From: Mycobacterium sp. 1081908.1
GTDB lineage: Bacteria; Actinomycetota; Actinomycetes; Mycobacteriales; Mycobacteriaceae
Reading direction: 5' to 3'
NCBI RefSeq assembly: GCF_001673535.1
Contig: NZ_LZLY01000102.1
Location: 1-64,000 of the forward strand
Length of the DNA: 64,000 nt
How positions within the stretch are numbered: the first letter of the stretch is position 1; every line of letters begins with the position of its first letter. Of the stretch, positions 57,865 to 64,000 are shown in pieces. Below the pieces are notes generated by a model. The model made no database searches. It was not told where the DNA came from and saw only the letters and a list, made by a program, of their open reading frames with translations. The position numbers and the translations under genes were made by a program.

Positions 57865-58318
57865 CGATATGACCTCCACTTGGCTGTAGAAGTGAACTAT
57901 TGCCGAGGTGTATTTGCTGATCATGGTAGCGACGGTTTGGGTCCGCATCCAGGTGCAAACCCCGGGTGGTTGGGTACCGGCATTGCTGACGGTTGCCGAA
58001 TACCCACTTGACGAGCGTCTAACTAATTCGCTGGGGTGTCCACTAAATGAGCGAAACTCACAGGTTATCCGCAGCGTCCGGGGTGAGGCCGAACGTGGCG
58101 GGCCGTCGGCCGCGCGGATGACCGCGCGCTTCGACCGGGGATGCTGGGCGTATGCACGGCAACCGGCCCGCAACGCGTGTGCGTCGGCGACATCCTTTGC
58201 TGTCAAGTAGGTGACACGCCCACAGAACGGGCCGAGGGTGCACCTGATTGCCCCCGGAAGATACCCCTGGGGCGACTCCGGGGCCGCGGCGGCGTGAGGG
58301 AAGGGTGCCGACGGCACT
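57865..58318 (-). promoter_or_regulatory. 454-bp non-coding leader/promoter region of espR
   Basis: No gene is supported here. The half nearest espR is AT-richer (tatttgctgatcatggtagc), as expected of its long regulatory region in M. tuberculosis. TTATCCGCA (58065-58073) is one mismatch from a DnaA box. A small hairpin gtgcc/ggcac (58305-58317) follows the stop of the GDT1 gene at the upstream end. I see no clear PhoP direct repeats. Confidence 0.5.
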
Positions 58319-59014
58319 CTAGCCGATGTCCGGTGACCTCCCGGCGGGTGCGGCCGCTTTCCGGCGCCGGCGCAGAGTTTGCGCCGCGGCCACCGCGGCG
58401 GCGGCCGCCGCTACGGCGACGGTCACCGCGATGGCCACCGAACGCAGTCCCAACGCGGTGTCGAACAGCATCCATAGGCCGAACATCACGAACAGCAGTC
58501 CGGCCATGGCGTGCAGCAGCTGCTGGGGAAGCCGCCGATGCAGCAAGGTGCCGACCCCGATCGCCATTCCGTCGGCGAGAACCATCCCGAGGGTGGAGCC
58601 GACCCAGACGCCGGTCCAGTCGTGATCGCTCGCCAGCGAGACGGTCGCGAGCGACGTCTTGTCGCTCATCTCGGCGAGCACGAAGGACGACACCACGGTC
58701 AGTAACGCGAAGCGGGATTCCCCCTCCGTCGGGACCGTCTCGTCGGCGGTGGTGCCCTCGCGCCAGGCCCACACGGCGAAGATCAGGAAGGCGATCGCCG
58801 ACGCGAACGCCATCGGGCGTGACGGGAGAGTGGCGCCGAGGAAATGGCCGATCCCTACCGTCACCCCGTGCACCAGGCAGGCGGCGATCGCCACACCGGT
58901 CAGCACCACCCACCATCGGTAGCGCAGCGCGAAGGTCATGGTGATCAGCTGGGACCTGTCGCCGAGTTCGGCGAGGAAAACCACCCCGAGGGTGAGCAAC
59001 GTGGCGGCGAGCAT
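58319..59014 (-). CDS. GDT1/TMEM165-family (UPF0016) transporter, probable manganese exporter
   Basis: The 231-aa protein has six or seven transmembrane helices and the two family signatures: ELGDRSQLITM in helix 1 and the matching EMSDKTSLATV in the second half (E-x-G-D-[KR]-[ST] motif, with Ser replacing Gly in the second). Such proteins carry Mn2+ or Ca2+ out of the cytosol. The gene corresponds to Rv3848 by position. A manganese riboswitch in the leader strongly supports Mn2+ export. The C-terminus is Ala/Arg-rich. Confidence 0.9.
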   Translation of the reverse strand: MLAATLLTLGVVFLAELGDRSQLITMTFALRYRWWVVLTGVAIAACLVHGVTVGIGHFLGATLPSRPMAFASAIAFLIFAVWAWREGTTADETVPTEGESRFALLTVVSSFVLAEMSDKTSLATVSLASDHDWTGVWVGSTLGMVLADGMAIGVGTLLHRRLPQQLLHAMAGLLFVMFGLWMLFDTALGLRSVAIAVTVAVAAAAAAVAAAQTLRRRRKAAAPAGRSPDIG

Positions 59015-59039
59015 GGGAGGCGACCTTTCGACACGTCGT

Positions 59040-59168
59040 CGGTGACCTACGGGTCACCGAACATCGGTCGAAGGTCTCGCCCACCGGATCCGTGGGACCG
59101 GTTCGCCGGCCGGGCTGTGCGCCGGTATGTCGACTCGACGATTCGGGGCTACTCCCCTTCGCTAACGG
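59040..59168 (-). promoter_or_regulatory. yybP-ykoY manganese riboswitch
   Basis: On the minus strand the leader of the GDT1 gene contains the conserved yybP-ykoY elements in order: CGAAGGGGAGTAGCC (about 59161-59147), GTCGACATACCGG, and GCGAGACCTTCG (about 59080-59069). The CGAAGG and CCTTCG ends pair as P1. A stable hairpin CGGTGACC-tacg-GGTCACCG (59040-59059) lies between the aptamer and the ribosome-binding site and is the likely expression platform. In E. coli and Bacillus this class binds Mn2+ and turns on Mn exporters. Positions are approximate by a few bases. Confidence 0.9.
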
Positions 59169-59249
59169 TTCACAGGCTAGCGGGCGGGTGAGGCGAGCGC
59201 CAGGACGGCGGCAGATTTCGGGCGGCCGTATTCTGCGATTTGAATTCCC

Positions 59250-59783
59250 TTACGCTGCAAGCAGCATCGCCAGGATGGCGGTGTCTGGATGGCTGATCGG
59301 GTCGACGCCCACCCGGCTCACCATGGACGTGATCGTCCCGTCGGCCTCCGCTTCCACCCACGCCGCCCGGTGCTCCAATCCGAGGTAGGGCAACCCCGGC
59401 AGCAGCACGCACCCGGAAGCGGCCCCGTTGCATTCCGGCAACGAGGGCGTGGTTTCCGACGGCGGATGCAGCATCAGCAGTGCCGGGGGTTGATGGTCGG
59501 CGAAATATCCTGGCTGGATGGCGGATTCGCCGAAGACGGTGCCTTCGGCCAGCACCAGGCCCACGGTGCCCGGCTCGGGTTCGTCGGGCAACTCCTCGCG
59601 AGCACCGAACACCGTTGTGGTGGAAAGCAATCCGGGCAGCGATGCGACCCGTACCGCGACCATCAGCAGTTGGGCCCACTCCTTCGTCGAATCGGGCCAA
59701 CGCCCCGAGATCACGAACCCCTTCAGGGAACCGCGGGCATGGAAGGGTGCCACCCCTATCGGTCGATCCGACCCGGTTTCCAT
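59250..59783 (-). CDS. Conserved hypothetical protein (Rv3847-like)
   Basis: The 177-aa protein equals Rv3847 in length and place. It contains PFHARGSLKGFVISGRWPDS, GTVGLVLAEGTVFGES and a C-terminal part rich in hydrophobic residues (VDPISHPDTAILAMLLAA). No signal peptide, membrane helix or catalytic motif is visible. ATG 59783 is the first in frame. The family is limited to mycobacteria as far as I can tell. It is 196 bp downstream of sodA on the same strand. Confidence 0.82.
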   Translation of the reverse strand: METGSDRPIGVAPFHARGSLKGFVISGRWPDSTKEWAQLLMVAVRVASLPGLLSTTTVFGAREELPDEPEPGTVGLVLAEGTVFGESAIQPGYFADHQPPALLMLHPPSETTPSLPECNGAASGCVLLPGLPYLGLEHRAAWVEAEADGTITSMVSRVGVDPISHPDTAILAMLLAA

Positions 59784-59930
59784 CTCGACCTCCGCGCGAC
59801 GCCTCGTTTCGAATAACCACGCTGGTAGCTCGAATAATTAAGCATGCCTGCGGCTTCGGCGCCTTGCAACCCGACACGGTCACTGGCGTACATGTTTTCA
59901 AAGTGCCCAAATTCGGGCCGGATAAACGAC

Positions 59931-59961
59931 GGGGGCGCCGCGCGATCCGCGCGACGCCCCC
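59931..59961 (-). terminator. Hairpin terminator of sodA
   Basis: GGGGGCGCCGCGCG (59931-59944) and CGCGCGACGCCCCC (59948-59961) pair over 14 bp with one mismatch and a 3-nt loop, 18 bp after the sodA stop. No long U-tract follows on the minus strand. GC-rich stem-loops without U-tails are common terminator-like structures in mycobacteria. Confidence 0.65.
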
Positions 59962-59978
59962 GCCGTTTCGAGATGAAG

Positions 59979-60602
59979 TCAGCCGGCAATCAGCCCCTGG
60001 GTTTTGGTGGTGGCGGCCGCATAGCGGTCCTGCACGTCCGCCCAGTTCACCACGTTCCAGAACGCCTTGGCGAAGTCAACCTTGACGTTCTTGTACTGCA
60101 GGTAAAAAGCGTGCTCCCACATGTCCAGCAGCAGCAGCGGCACGATGCCGAGCGGGAAATTGGACTGGTGGTCGTACACCTGGAAGATCAGCAGCTTGTT
60201 GCCGAGCGTGTCCCAGCCGAGCGCTGCCCAGCCCGACCCCTGCACGGTGGTGGCGGCGGCGTGGAATTGCGCCCGGAAGTTGTCGAACGATCCGAACGCG
60301 TCGTCGATGGCCGCGGCGAGCTCCCCGGTCGGCTTGTCGCCGCCGTTCGGGGAGAGGTTCTTCCACCAGATGGTGTGGTTGACATGGCCACCGAGGTTGA
60401 ACGCCAAGTTTTTCTCGTTCAACAGGATCGCGGCGTGATCTCCCTTGGCCCGCGCTTCCTCGAGCTTCTCCAGGGCGTCGTTGGCGCCTTTGACGTAGGT
60501 GGCGTGGTGTTTGTCGTGATGAAGTTCGTTTATCTGACCGGAGATGTGCGGTTCCAGCGCACCGTAATCCCAATCCAAGTCCGGCAAGTTGTATACAGCC
60601 AC
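59979..60602 (-). CDS. sodA: Superoxide dismutase [Fe/Mn]
   Basis: The 207-aa enzyme is almost identical to SodA (Rv3846), an abundant iron superoxide dismutase exported without a classical signal peptide. Metal ligands are His in [14 protein letters not shown], His in [11 protein letters not shown], and Asp and His in [18 protein letters not shown] 60602 ([18 protein letters not shown]) follows gaaaggaatgca, matching the known mature start. An excellent -10 lies just upstream. Confidence 0.97.
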   Translation of the reverse strand: MAVYNLPDLDWDYGALEPHISGQINELHHDKHHATYVKGANDALEKLEEARAKGDHAAILLNEKNLAFNLGGHVNHTIWWKNLSPNGGDKPTGELAAAIDDAFGSFDNFRAQFHAAATTVQGSGWAALGWDTLGNKLLIFQVYDHQSNFPLGIVPLLLLDMWEHAFYLQYKNVKVDFAKAFWNVVNWADVQDRYAAATTKTQGLIAG

Positions 60603-60618
60603 TGCATTCCTTTCTTCG

Positions 60619-60624
60619 ATTATC
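60619..60624 (-). promoter_or_regulatory. sodA promoter -10 element
   Basis: GATAAT on the minus strand lies 17 bp upstream of the sodA GTG, with the ribosome-binding site gaaagg in between. Position and sequence fit a SigA-type -10 that would give a very short leader. No consensus -35 is evident. Confidence 0.55.
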
Positions 60625-60740
60625 GTCTTGGCGCTCCTGCGCGGGGCTGCCACGCGGCGGCCAGCCGTAATCAACCCTGCTCCATGACCGCGCGCGCCGC
60701 AAGAACGGCTGCTAGGGGGAGATACCCGGCGGGCGTTGAT

Positions 60741-60896
60741 TCAAGACAAGACGATGACGACGAGAACCGCGAGCAGCGCCAGCGCGATCAGGGCGGCGCG
60801 CAAGGCGGCAACGCTATAGCTGTGATTACAGGCAGGCGAGCCGGAATACGAGTTCGACGGGGCCGGCGAACCCGGACCGAACGAATGCGTGGCCAT
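60741..60896 (-). CDS. Small membrane peptide, 51 aa
   Basis: ATG 60896 opens a 51-codon frame: MATHSFGPGSPAPSNSYSG, then a hydrophobic helix starting VAALRAALIALALLAVLVV and ending in S at the stop (60741-60743). A ribosome-binding site gtgaaagg precedes it. It has a Ser/Pro-rich head and C-terminal transmembrane helix, and lies upstream of sodA on the same strand. No family recognised. The clean anchor and start signal argue that it is real. Confidence 0.6.
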   Translation of the reverse strand: MATHSFGPGSPAPSNSYSGSPACNHSYSVAALRAALIALALLAVLVVIVLS

Positions 60897-60966
60897 CAAG
60901 CGCCTTTCACCTGCACGTCCACCTCGCCGCAGTGAGGTGAGTCACAACGATTTTTCGTGACGGTGA

Positions 60967-61212
60967 TCATAACCCCTCGGACCGAGGTTGGAAAACGCGC
61001 TGCGTAACCGCGTTGCCCGCCGGCGAGCTGACGAAGCGCGGGGCGGGCAGGCACACCACGCGCCCGGACGGGCTCGCCTGAGGGTGCTTAGCGGGGCAAT
61101 GCATTTCGCTCTGGTAACCGACGGGGCTGTTTATGGCACAGCCGTACCAGCCGGGTGTTATCCACAGATGCGGCACGCGGCAGTCGGTAAAGGCCGTGTT
61201 GATGCCGTGCAT
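60967..61212 (-). CDS. Possible small Cys-containing protein, 81 aa
   Basis: ATG 61212 to the stop at 60967 gives MHGINTAFTDCRVPHLW and so on, with four cysteines, a WITPGWYGCAINSPVGY segment and a Pro-rich C-terminus. About 80 percent of third positions are G or C, typical of real genes in this genome. The codons immediately upstream of 61212 drop in third-position GC. There is no signal peptide in this form, so it might be a fragment of a larger secreted gene. DnaA-box-like sites lie in its upstream region and one within it. Confidence 0.4.
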   Translation of the reverse strand: MHGINTAFTDCRVPHLWITPGWYGCAINSPVGYQSEMHCPAKHPQASPSGRVVCLPAPRFVSSPAGNAVTQRVFQPRSEGL

Positions 61213-61256
61213 ACCCAAAGCCCGAGTGTGGATAAACCTGTGGAAACTGTGGATAG
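61158..61256. promoter_or_regulatory. Cluster of DnaA-box-like sequences
   Basis: Two perfect TTATCCACA boxes occur at 61158-61166 (plus) and 61227-61235 (minus, read as TGTGGATAA). Two near matches follow in the minus orientation at 61239-61247 (TGTGGAAAC) and 61248-61256 (TGTGGATAG). Three sit within 30 bp as direct repeats. The flanking genes are not dnaA, dnaN or rpmH, so this is not the usual oriC. It may titrate DnaA or make a nearby promoter DnaA-responsive. Confidence 0.7.
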
Positions 61257-61327
61257 CCCTAGGCAACTGTCGGTGTTGCCATAACCGCTGACGCGGCCCG
61301 CCTCGTCACCGGCGTTACGCTGGTCCG

Positions 61328-62377
61328 GTGATTCAGGTGTGCTCTCAGTGCGGCACCCGGTGGAACGTGCGCGACCGGCGACGCGACTGGTGTCCCCGCT
61401 GCCGCGGGGCGCTGATGGCGCCGCTGCCGGACACACCTGCGCCCGATCCGCGATGGAGTGCGCCGGGCAGCGCGCCGCCGGCCCGCCCGCCTGCCACTCC
61501 GACATGGCAGCGGACCGCGCCGCGGCTGCCGCCCGGATTCCGCTGGATCGCGGTGCGCCCCGGCGCCGCGCCGCCTCAGCGACGGGGACGTCGGCTGCTG
61601 GGGCCGACGCCTCGCTATGCGGTAATACCGCGTTGGGGTTTGGCGGACCGCGTCGACCAGGCGCCCGCGGCGGCCGAAAAGCCTTCGCGGACAGGGCCAT
61701 CCGCGCCGCTCGTGCGCACCACGCTGTTCCTGAGCGTGCTGACCCTCAGCGCGGCGGCGCTGGTGTACGTCGCGCGGTATGCGCTGTTGGTGTACAACCG
61801 CAACACCTTGCTTAACTCGATCGTGGCCGCCGTCGCGGATTGGCTCGGGGTGCTGGCCAGCGTGGGAGCGATCGCGGCGGTGATCGTCTCCGGGGCGATG
61901 CTGATCCGGTGGCTGATCGCGCGGCGGGCCGCCGCGTTCGCACACCATGGCCTGCCGGAGCCGCGTTCCGTCCGGGCGCTGTGGGCGGGCTGCGCGGTGC
62001 CGTTCGCGAATCTGCTGTGGGCACCGGTGTACGTCATCGAGCTGGCGACCGTCGAAGAGCACTACTCCCGGGTGCGACGACCGATCGTCCAGTGGTGGAT
62101 CGCGTGGGTGGTCAGCTACCTGGTGTCGATCTTCGCCATCTTCACCGGCTTCGCCACCGACGCCCAGGGCATCGCGAACAACACCGTGCTGATGGTTTTC
62201 GCGTATCTGTTCGCGGCGGTCACCGTGGCGGCGATCGCCCGGGTCTTCGAAGACTTCGAGCGCAAGCCGGTGGCACGTCCCGCGCACCGCTGGGTCATCG
62301 TCGAACCGGAGCACAATGCCGCCGGGCGCCCGTCGGGCGCTCCGGTTGAGTTGGAGGGGCAGGAACCGGCAGCATAG
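61328..62377 (+). CDS. Zinc-ribbon DUF4328 membrane protein (Rv3843c-like)
   Basis: The 349-aa protein has an N-terminal zinc ribbon (Cys5, Cys8, Cys22, Cys25 in VCSQCGTRW and WCPRCRGAL), a Pro/Arg-rich linker, and about six transmembrane helices with the DUF4328 pattern (LFLSVLTLSAAALVYVARYA, RALWAGCAVPFANLLWAPVY). GTG 61328 includes the first zinc ligands at the very start. The gene corresponds to Rv3843c. Function unknown, and a membrane sensor or scaffold is inference. It is followed 4 bp later by glpQ1. Confidence 0.88.
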   Translation: MIQVCSQCGTRWNVRDRRRDWCPRCRGALMAPLPDTPAPDPRWSAPGSAPPARPPATPTWQRTAPRLPPGFRWIAVRPGAAPPQRRGRRLLGPTPRYAVIPRWGLADRVDQAPAAAEKPSRTGPSAPLVRTTLFLSVLTLSAAALVYVARYALLVYNRNTLLNSIVAAVADWLGVLASVGAIAAVIVSGAMLIRWLIARRAAAFAHHGLPEPRSVRALWAGCAVPFANLLWAPVYVIELATVEEHYSRVRRPIVQWWIAWVVSYLVSIFAIFTGFATDAQGIANNTVLMVFAYLFAAVTVAAIARVFEDFERKPVARPAHRWVIVEPEHNAAGRPSGAPVELEGQEPAA

Positions 62378-62381
62378 GGAT

Positions 62382-63203
62382 ATGACGTGGGCCGACGAGG
62401 TGCTCGCCGGGCACCCCTTTGTCGTGGCCCATCGCGGGGCGTCGGCCGCCCGCCCCGAACACACGCTGGCCGCCTACGACCTCGCGCTCAAACAGGGCGC
62501 CGACGGGGTGGAATGCGACGTGCGCCTGACCCGCGACGGCCACCTGGTCTGCGTGCATGACCGCCGGCTGGACCGGACGTCGACGGGAGCCGGTTTGGTC
62601 AGCACGATGACGCTCGCCGAACTGCGCGAGCTCGAATACGGCGCCTGGCACGACAGCTGGCGCGCGGACGGCGCGCACGGCGACACCAGCCTGCTGACGC
62701 TGGACGCCCTCGTTTCGCTCGTTCTGGACTGGCACCGGCCGGTCAAGCTCTTCGTCGAGACCAAGCACCCGGTCCGGTACGGCTCCCTGGTGGAGAACAA
62801 GCTCCTCGCGCTGCTGCATCGCTACGGGATAGCCGCCCCCGCATCCGCCGACCGGTCCCGCGCGGTGGTCATGTCGTTTTCGGCGGCCGCGGTCTGGCGC
62901 ATCCGGCGAGCCGCGCCGTTGCTGCCGACAGTGTTGCTCGGCAAAACCGCTCGGTATCTGGCCAGCAGCGCGGCCACCGCCGTCGGCGCCACGGCCGTCG
63001 GGCCGTCGTTGGCGACGCTGAAGGACTACCCGCAACTGGTGGACCGCGCCGTCGCCCAGGGCAGGGCCGTCTACTGCTGGAACGTCGACGAATACGAGGA
63101 CATCGACTTCTGCCGCGACGTCGGCGTGGCCTGGCTGGCCACCCACCACCCGGGCCGCACCAAGGCCTATTTGCAGCGGGCCCGCGCCGGCGACGGCGCT
63201 TAA
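62382..63203 (+). CDS. glpQ1: Glycerophosphodiester phosphodiesterase
   Basis: The 273-aa enzyme hydrolyses glycerophosphodiesters to glycerol 3-phosphate and an alcohol. The TIM-barrel motifs are VVAHRGASAARPEHT (catalytic His and Glu) and VECDVRLTRDGHLVCVHD (metal Glu, Asp and catalytic His). The end NVDEYEDIDFCRDVGVAWLA is typical. It matches GlpQ1 (Rv3842c) and lacks a signal peptide. ATG 62382 starts 4 bp after the DUF4328 gene. It converges on the LCP gene. Confidence 0.95.
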   Translation: MTWADEVLAGHPFVVAHRGASAARPEHTLAAYDLALKQGADGVECDVRLTRDGHLVCVHDRRLDRTSTGAGLVSTMTLAELRELEYGAWHDSWRADGAHGDTSLLTLDALVSLVLDWHRPVKLFVETKHPVRYGSLVENKLLALLHRYGIAAPASADRSRAVVMSFSAAAVWRIRRAAPLLPTVLLGKTARYLASSAATAVGATAVGPSLATLKDYPQLVDRAVAQGRAVYCWNVDEYEDIDFCRDVGVAWLATHHPGRTKAYLQRARAGDGA

Positions 63204-63208
63204 CCCGG

Positions 63209-64000
63209 TTACTGCTGTCCCTCCAGCGCGGCGGCGGGCACGGGCCCGTCGGAGGCCAGCGCGTCGAACAGCTGGCCGGCGGCGTCGTGGTTCCACACCA
63301 CCACCGCGCCGGCGTCGCCGGTGGTGAACTGCCCGATCGGGACGGTCAGCGCGGTGGTCGGCCCGTGCAACGCCCAGCCGAGCCGGGCCAGGTCCCACAC
63401 GTGGTCGCCCTCGCCGACGGTCATGGCGCCGGCGGCCGCCCGGGGCACCGAGTACCAGCGCAGCGGGTCGAGCCACACGGACGGGCTGGCGGCGCGGTGC
63501 AGCAGCGCCGAGAGGAACTGGCGCTGGTTGGCCATCCGGTCCAGATCCGCGCGCGGGGTGTCGCGCGACCGGACGTATCCCAGCGCGTCGCGGCCGGCCA
63601 GCTTCTGGCAGCCGACCGGTAGGTCGATGCCGGCCAGCGGATCGTTGATCGGCGCGGTCGGGCAGACGGTGATGCCGCCCAGCGCGTCGACCAGGCCCGC
63701 GAATCCGCCGAATCCGATCTCGGCGTAGTGATCGAGGCGCAGCCCGGTGGCCCGCTCCACGGTCTGGGTCAGCAGGGGCGCCCCGCCGATCGCGAACGCC
63801 GCGTTGATCTTGTCCTTGCCGTGACCGGGAATCGGCACGTACGAGTCGCGCGGGATCGAGACCATCGTCGCCGGTGTGCTCGACCAGAAGTCGGGCACGT
63901 GCACCAGCAGGATGGTGTCCGTTCTGCTGCTGCCGACGTCGCCGCCGGTTGCCAGGTCTTGTTGCTGCTCGGCGGTGAGGCCTTGGCGGCTGTCCGAGCC
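63209..64000 (-). CDS. LytR-CpsA-Psr family protein (partial at window end)
   Basis: The minus-strand frame is open to position 64000 and continues outside. At least 263 C-terminal residues are seen: SDSRQGLTAEQQ, RTDTILLVHVPD, SIPRDSYVPIPG, KINAAFAIGG, and RSRDTPRADLDRMANQRQF with the lipid-phosphate-binding Arg residues of LCP enzymes. LCP proteins ligate arabinogalactan or other polymers to peptidoglycan. An internal ATG at 63904 is not the true start because the SDSRQG motif lies upstream of it. The N-terminal anchor is beyond the window. Confidence 0.92.
   Translation of the reverse strand, partial: GSDSRQGLTAEQQQDLATGGDVGSSRTDTILLVHVPDFWSSTPATMVSIPRDSYVPIPGHGKDKINAAFAIGGAPLLTQTVERATGLRLDHYAEIGFGGFAGLVDALGGITVCPTAPINDPLAGIDLPVGCQKLAGRDALGYVRSRDTPRADLDRMANQRQFLSALLHRAASPSVWLDPLRWYSVPRAAAGAMTVGEGDHVWDLARLGWALHGPTTALTVPIGQFTTGDAGAVVVWNHDAAGQLFDALASDGPVPAAALEGQQ

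Noticed and set aside
57908..58210. 100-codon plus-strand frame in the espR upstream region
   Set aside because: It has no ribosome-binding site, mixed codon bias and no recognisable features, so it is treated as non-coding.
61158..61256. DnaA-box cluster as the chromosomal origin
   Set aside because: No dnaA, dnaN, rpmH or AT-rich unwinding region is adjacent, and gene content matches the Rv3843-Rv3846 region.

Overview
The window is high-GC DNA from a slow-growing Mycobacterium. Nearly every gene has a recognisable M. tuberculosis homologue in conserved order, and mycobacterial hallmark genes are present (mycothiol amidase mca, ethA/ethR, espR, PE_PGRS, F420-type enzymes). A PE_PGRS gene plus many differences in gene content argue for a non-tuberculous species outside the M. 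tuberculosis complex. No rRNA, tRNA, CRISPR array, insertion sequence or prophage was seen.

Layout. (1) 1-1275 is a scrambled cbs-pra-metB junction: a metB 5' fragment, then an inverted piece carrying the pra 5' end and the cbs 3' end, then the pra 3' half. (2) 1336-32000 follows the M. tuberculosis order Rv1079-Rv1112: metB, greA, mca, a DUF255 thioredoxin-like gene, hemolysin III, Z-FPP synthase, coaA, glyA, desA2, phoH2, polysaccharide deacetylase, fum, glpX, esterases, 3beta-HSD, xseA/xseB, ispH, a frameshifted DUF6542 gene and ychF. Insertions absent from M. tuberculosis include a ketosteroid-isomerase-like gene, two membrane proteins and an adenylate cyclase. (3) 31675-37170 is an accessory stretch: GNAT, SnoaL-like, two secreted proteins, VOC, a divergent TetR/Rieske oxygenase/Ddn-like cassette with a visible palindromic operator, and a secreted NlpC/P60-like protein. 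(4) 37423-48028 returns to Rv1117-Rv1127c order: monooxygenase, YiiX-like peptidase, class III cyclase, zwf, gnd, hydrolases, ppdK. (5) 48111-49284 holds an F420-reductase-like gene that appears to start with ATC, and a DoxX gene. (6) From a PE_PGRS gene and dinX onward the order jumps to Rv3854-Rv3840 in inverted sense: ethR/ethA, rraA, hns, CopC/YcnI, espR, a GDT1/TMEM165 transporter with a yybP-ykoY manganese riboswitch, sodA, a DnaA-box cluster, a DUF4328 protein, glpQ1 and an LCP protein cut by the window end.

Functional themes: central carbon metabolism (zwf-gnd, fum, glpX, ppdK), thiol and oxidative-stress defence (mca, sodA), metal handling (CopC/YcnI, the Mn riboswitch), cAMP signalling (two class III cyclases), envelope remodelling (deacetylase, NlpC/P60, LCP, desA2) and nucleoid regulation (espR, hns). 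The most notable items are the Mn riboswitch, the rearranged left edge, the TetR/Rieske operator, the probable ATC start codon and the DnaA-box cluster far from any dnaA/dnaN genes.
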